64,000 nucleotides of DNA from the NCBI RefSeq assembly GCF_030732845.1, contig NZ_JASHKA010000001.1, forward strand, positions 310,001-374,000, written 5' to 3'. The stretch's first letter is position 1. Each line of letters starts with the position of its first letter. This DNA is from Roseibium sp. MMSF_3544. GTDB lineage: Bacteria; Pseudomonadota; Alphaproteobacteria; Rhizobiales; Stappiaceae. Of this stretch, positions 61,528 through 64,000 are shown one piece after another. Below the pieces are notes generated by a model. That model searched no databases, was not told the DNA's origin, and was given only the letters and a program-made list of their open reading frames with translations. Made by a program: the position numbers and the translations under genes.

Positions 61528-61923
61528 TCAGACGGTCCGCTGCAGATTGGGAGGCTGCAAAGGGGTGGTTTGAGTCTCGATGGACTTGGTATAGGCCCGC
61601 AGACGGCGCAGCGTTTCGCTCGGCACTTGCCGCACGACTTCGCCCGTATTGGTATTCGTCGCCACGTAGATCACGCTTTCGCTTTCCGGATCCACGATAT
61701 TGCGACGCTCCAATTGCGGTGTAACGCTTTCGAAGAGCGACTTGCCGTCACGCTTGTTGTTGGCAGCGCGCTGACCCTGGCTTGCATCCGAGGAGGGCTT
61801 GACAGTCTCCTCTGGCGGCAAGTCCGTGTTTACCGCAGGCTGGTTCTTTTCCGGAGCCCGCGTTACCGGCGTAATCGCCGTATACGTCGGCGATGGCGGC
61901 CGGGCAATTCCCGTATCCAACAT
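61528..61923 (-). CDS. FlaG-like flagellar protein
   Basis: A 131-residue protein resembling FlaG, a small cytoplasmic or filament-length-related protein. The C-terminal part is typical: ESESVIYVATNTNTGEVVRQVPSETLRRLRAYTKSI. The N-terminal half is Pro/Thr rich and disordered. I choose the ATG at 61923, with GGAGGG before it, although the frame is open further upstream from a TTG. It lies between the flagellins and the flgI-flgJ operon. Confidence 0.8.
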   Translation of the reverse strand: MLDTGIARPPSPTYTAITPVTRAPEKNQPAVNTDLPPEETVKPSSDASQGQRAANNKRDGKSLFESVTPQLERRNIVDPESESVIYVATNTNTGEVVRQVPSETLRRLRAYTKSIETQTTPLQPPNLQRTV

Positions 61924-62085
61924 CTTTCCCTCCGGGGTACTCTCTACAAACACCCGTACATTGTCGAAACTAACGTATGGGAATGAATCTTTTGTTAACG
62001 GATTGATTAGGATTTGCTGAATCGTGACGTTTGTACTCGTGCGCAATTGATTCGTTTATGGGTGTTCGACCCCAAAGACGCGGCC

Positions 62086-62112
62086 AAAGAAAAGGCTCCC
62101 GCCGGGAGCCTT
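62086..62112 (-). terminator. Terminator of the flgI-flgJ-flgN-like operon
   Basis: GGCTCCC-GCC-GGGAGCC stem (62094-62110), followed on the minus strand by TTTTCTTT; 44 bp past the FlgN-like stop. Confidence 0.85.
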
Positions 62113-62153
62113 GATCGAAGACCAATCGGTTGGCACGCTTCCAAGCGTGAGTT

Positions 62154-62648
62154 CTAAAGCGCCTGGTTTACCGCGATGCCGCGCGCTGATTGCGGTCCTG
62201 AAGGAGCTGCGCCGTCCCGGCCGTAGGTGGTTGGTGCGGTCGCGTTCTTTGCACCTGCAGCCTTTGCAACTGTCGCCACCAGGTTGTTGGCAACATCGCG
62301 CGCGGTCGACAGGACGGCGAGATTGATCCTCAGTACCGGCTGGAATTCACTATGTTGCCGACGCAAGGCCTGTGTTGCGGACGGCGAGAGGTTGCCGAGT
62401 GCGACCGCGTGTTCCTTTGCCGCCATCATGCCGCGCGTATACTCGTGGATGAGGCGCGCCTTGTCCGGCTGAAGTTCTCCGGCTTCCGCTAGTTTGCCGG
62501 CGCGCACGAGATCGGTCTCCATCTCTATGACAGACAGCAGCGCTTCCATGGTGCTCGACAGGGCGGAGCAGAAGTTGTCTGCGTCTTGTGGGCTTCCAGG
62601 CCGGTCAAGTGAGAACGGAAAGGTGTTTGCGTTAGGCTGTGCAGTCAT
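62154..62648 (-). CDS. FlgN-like flagellar chaperone
   Basis: A 164-residue, mostly helical protein. The helices ADNFCSALSSTMEALLSVIEMETDLVRAGKLAEAGELQPDKARLIHEYTRGM and RRQHSEFQPVLRINLAVLSTARDVANNLV resemble FlgN, the export chaperone for the hook-associated proteins FlgK and FlgL. Its ATG overlaps the flgJ stop (ATGA), so it is cotranslated with flgJ. The function is inferred from fold and location. Confidence 0.8.
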   Translation of the reverse strand: MTAQPNANTFPFSLDRPGSPQDADNFCSALSSTMEALLSVIEMETDLVRAGKLAEAGELQPDKARLIHEYTRGMMAAKEHAVALGNLSPSATQALRRQHSEFQPVLRINLAVLSTARDVANNLVATVAKAAGAKNATAPTTYGRDGAAPSGPQSARGIAVNQAL

Positions 62649-62956
62649 CTGGCCCCCTCCTGCAACGCCAGCAGTTCGCGCTCGACACTGTCGGCGAGCC
62701 CGATACCACCGGATTCGGATATTGAACGTGCGTATTCATCGATCAGAAAGCTCTGCCAGGTGTCCGAACCTTCGCCGCCACCCCAAGTGCCGCCTTCGTT
62801 CAGTCCTGTGAACATGTTCTGAAGCATGGTGTTGAGAAAAACCGCCTCAAATTCCTCGGCAGCTTCGCGTACCGCGCTCTTGCTGCTGGTATCGACACCG
62901 CGGATTGAATCGAGCGGGTTCGGCTGGCTTGTCATTGGCGCGGCGGATTGCAGCAT
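62645..62956 (-). CDS. flgJ: Rod-binding protein, FlgJ N-terminal domain
   Basis: A 103-residue protein with the FlgJ rod-binding domain only (AAEEFEAVFLNTMLQNMF, FLIDEYARSISESGGIGLADSVERELL). It lacks the C-terminal muramidase domain of enterobacterial FlgJ, as is usual in alphaproteobacteria. The ATG at 62956 shares a base with the flgI stop (TGATG), so translation is coupled. It helps assemble the rod through the peptidoglycan. Confidence 0.9.
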   Translation of the reverse strand: MLQSAAPMTSQPNPLDSIRGVDTSSKSAVREAAEEFEAVFLNTMLQNMFTGLNEGGTWGGGEGSDTWQSFLIDEYARSISESGGIGLADSVERELLALQEGAR

Positions 62957-64000
62957 CACAGCACCTCGATTTCGGCCTGCAATGCGCCTGCGGCCTTGAT
63001 TGCCTGAAGAATGGAGATCATGTCGCGCGGTCCGATGCCGAGCGCGTTGAGCCCGTCCACAAGCTGCTTGAGCGTGATTGTCTCAGGAACGATTGCCAGT
63101 TTGGTACCTTCCTCGTCCACACCAACTTCTGAACGGGGAACCACGACGGTCTGACCGTTGTCGGAGAATGGCAGCGGCTGGGAAACCTGCGGCGATTCAG
63201 CGATCGTCACGGTCAGGTTGCCCTGGGCGACTGCGACCATTGAAACCTTGACGTCCTGGCCCATCACGATGATGCCGGAGTTCTCGTCAATGACGATGCG
63301 TGCCGCCAGATCCGGTTCAACAATCAGCTGCTCGATATCCGTCAGGAGGTCGACGATATTGCCGTCATATTGCTGTGGCAGATCCAGGCGCACGGTGGCG
63401 GGGTCCAGCGGTTCTGCCGTCGGCAAGCCAATCAATTCATTGATTGAGAGTGCAACACGGCGTGCAGTCGTCAGATCGGGATTGCGAAGTGCCAGCCGAA
63501 GCGTCGTGAGGGAGGCCAGTTGGAAATCGAGTTCCCTTTCAACCAGGCCACCATTGGCAATACGGCCGGCCGTTGGAACGCCGCGCACGACCGAGGCAGC
63601 ATCGGCTTGTGCCGAAAATCCGCCAATGGCAACGGAGCCTTGGGCGATCGCATAGACTTCTCCGTCGGCACCGACGAGCGGCGTGACCAGCAATGTTCCG
63701 CCTTGTAGCGACTCCGCGTCGCCCAACGCACTGACATTGACATCGATGCGGGTGCCCTGTGTCGCAAAGGGCGGGAGATTTGCGGTCACCATGACGGCTG
63801 CAACGGTGTTTGTGTTTAGCGCGATGTTCCGGGTGTTGACGCCCAGACGTTCCAGCATGGCCTGCAGGCTTTGCTGGGTGAACGGCGTGTTGTTGAGCGA
63901 GTCGCCCGTGCCGCTCAGGCCTACCACAAGCCCGTAGCCGATGAGCTGGTTTTCGCGGATGCCTTCAAAGTCTGCAATGTCCTTAATGCGGGAGGCGGCC
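62956..64000 (-). CDS. flgI: Flagellar P-ring protein FlgI, 5' partial
   Basis: Ring protein around the rod in the peptidoglycan layer. The frame is open to the right edge and reads back into RIKDIADFEGIRENQLIGYG, the conserved N-terminal part of mature FlgI, followed by LSGTGDSLNNTPFTQQSLQAML. The signal peptide and true start lie outside the window. The C terminus is VDGLNALGIGPRDMISILQAIKAAGALQAEIEVL. First visible gene of the flgI-flgJ-flgN-like operon. Confidence 0.95.
   Translation of the reverse strand, partial: AASRIKDIADFEGIRENQLIGYGLVVGLSGTGDSLNNTPFTQQSLQAMLERLGVNTRNIALNTNTVAAVMVTANLPPFATQGTRIDVNVSALGDAESLQGGTLLVTPLVGADGEVYAIAQGSVAIGGFSAQADAASVVRGVPTAGRIANGGLVERELDFQLASLTTLRLALRNPDLTTARRVALSINELIGLPTAEPLDPATVRLDLPQQYDGNIVDLLTDIEQLIVEPDLAARIVIDENSGIIVMGQDVKVSMVAVAQGNLTVTIAESPQVSQPLPFSDNGQTVVVPRSEVGVDEEGTKLAIVPETITLKQLVDGLNALGIGPRDMISILQAIKAAGALQAEIEVL

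Overview
The window reads as the chromosome of an alphaproteobacterium of the order Hyphomicrobiales (Rhizobiales). The support is a giant GPR/RgsE-type polar-growth protein, the flbT-flaF pair beside several flagellin genes, CtrA-like TTAA-N7-TTAA boxes, a DgcN/DgcA pair and a MlaE permease fused to a STAS domain. High G+C, TRAP transport and the gene mix point to a marine Stappiaceae-like organism (Roseibium/Labrenzia/Stappia); that family-level placement is inference.

Layout. 1-2.7 kb: end of an MFS transporter gene, then dgcA-dgcN (D-glutamate catabolism) on the minus strand. 2.8-7.4 kb: a four-gene Mla/MCE lipid-transport operon. 7.4-11 kb: a TRAP transporter (dctPQM) with a divergent MarR regulator. 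11.4-17.5 kb: a 2022-residue membrane-anchored hendecad-repeat protein. 17.7-22.1 kb: small hypothetical, Hpt protein, [2Fe-2S] ferredoxin, MFS transporter with divergent AraC regulator, universal stress protein and a 264-bp MITE-like element. 22.1-27.3 kb (minus): SABATH-type methyltransferase, CoxE-like VWA protein, YcjF- and YcjX-type proteins. 27.4-32.4 kb: five translationally coupled genes that look like a decaprenylphosphoryl-arabinose pathway (HAD-UbiA fusion, GtrA, DprE1, DprE2, polytopic membrane protein). 32.5-36.5 kb: TIM-barrel protein, GAF-GGDEF protein, ECF sigma/anti-sigma pair and a DUF4399 protein. 36.7-41 kb: HlyC-type acyltransferase, a 1063-residue glycine-rich repeat protein and a small lipoprotein. 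41.3-46.9 kb: a polysaccharide locus (Uxs, GalE-like, processive GT2, GH26, DUF995) behind a possibly structured leader. 46.9-49 kb (minus): SixA phosphatase, secreted hypothetical, MoxR ATPase. 49.2-64 kb: flagellar genes flgE-flgK-flgL (plus), then flbT-flaF, four flagellins, a FlaG-like gene and flgI-flgJ-flgN-like genes (minus).

How it fits together. Much of the content concerns the envelope and surface: lipid trafficking, polar growth, a lipid-linked pentose donor, an exopolysaccharide, a large repeat protein paired with an acyltransferase, and the flagellar filament with its mRNA-level regulators. The strongest leads are the DPA-type operon outside Actinobacteria, the acyltransferase/repeat-protein pair without a visible pore-forming domain, the hendecad array of the giant protein, the MITE at the uspA stop codon, and the flagellar promoter elements. 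No rRNA, tRNA, CRISPR array or intact transposase gene was seen.
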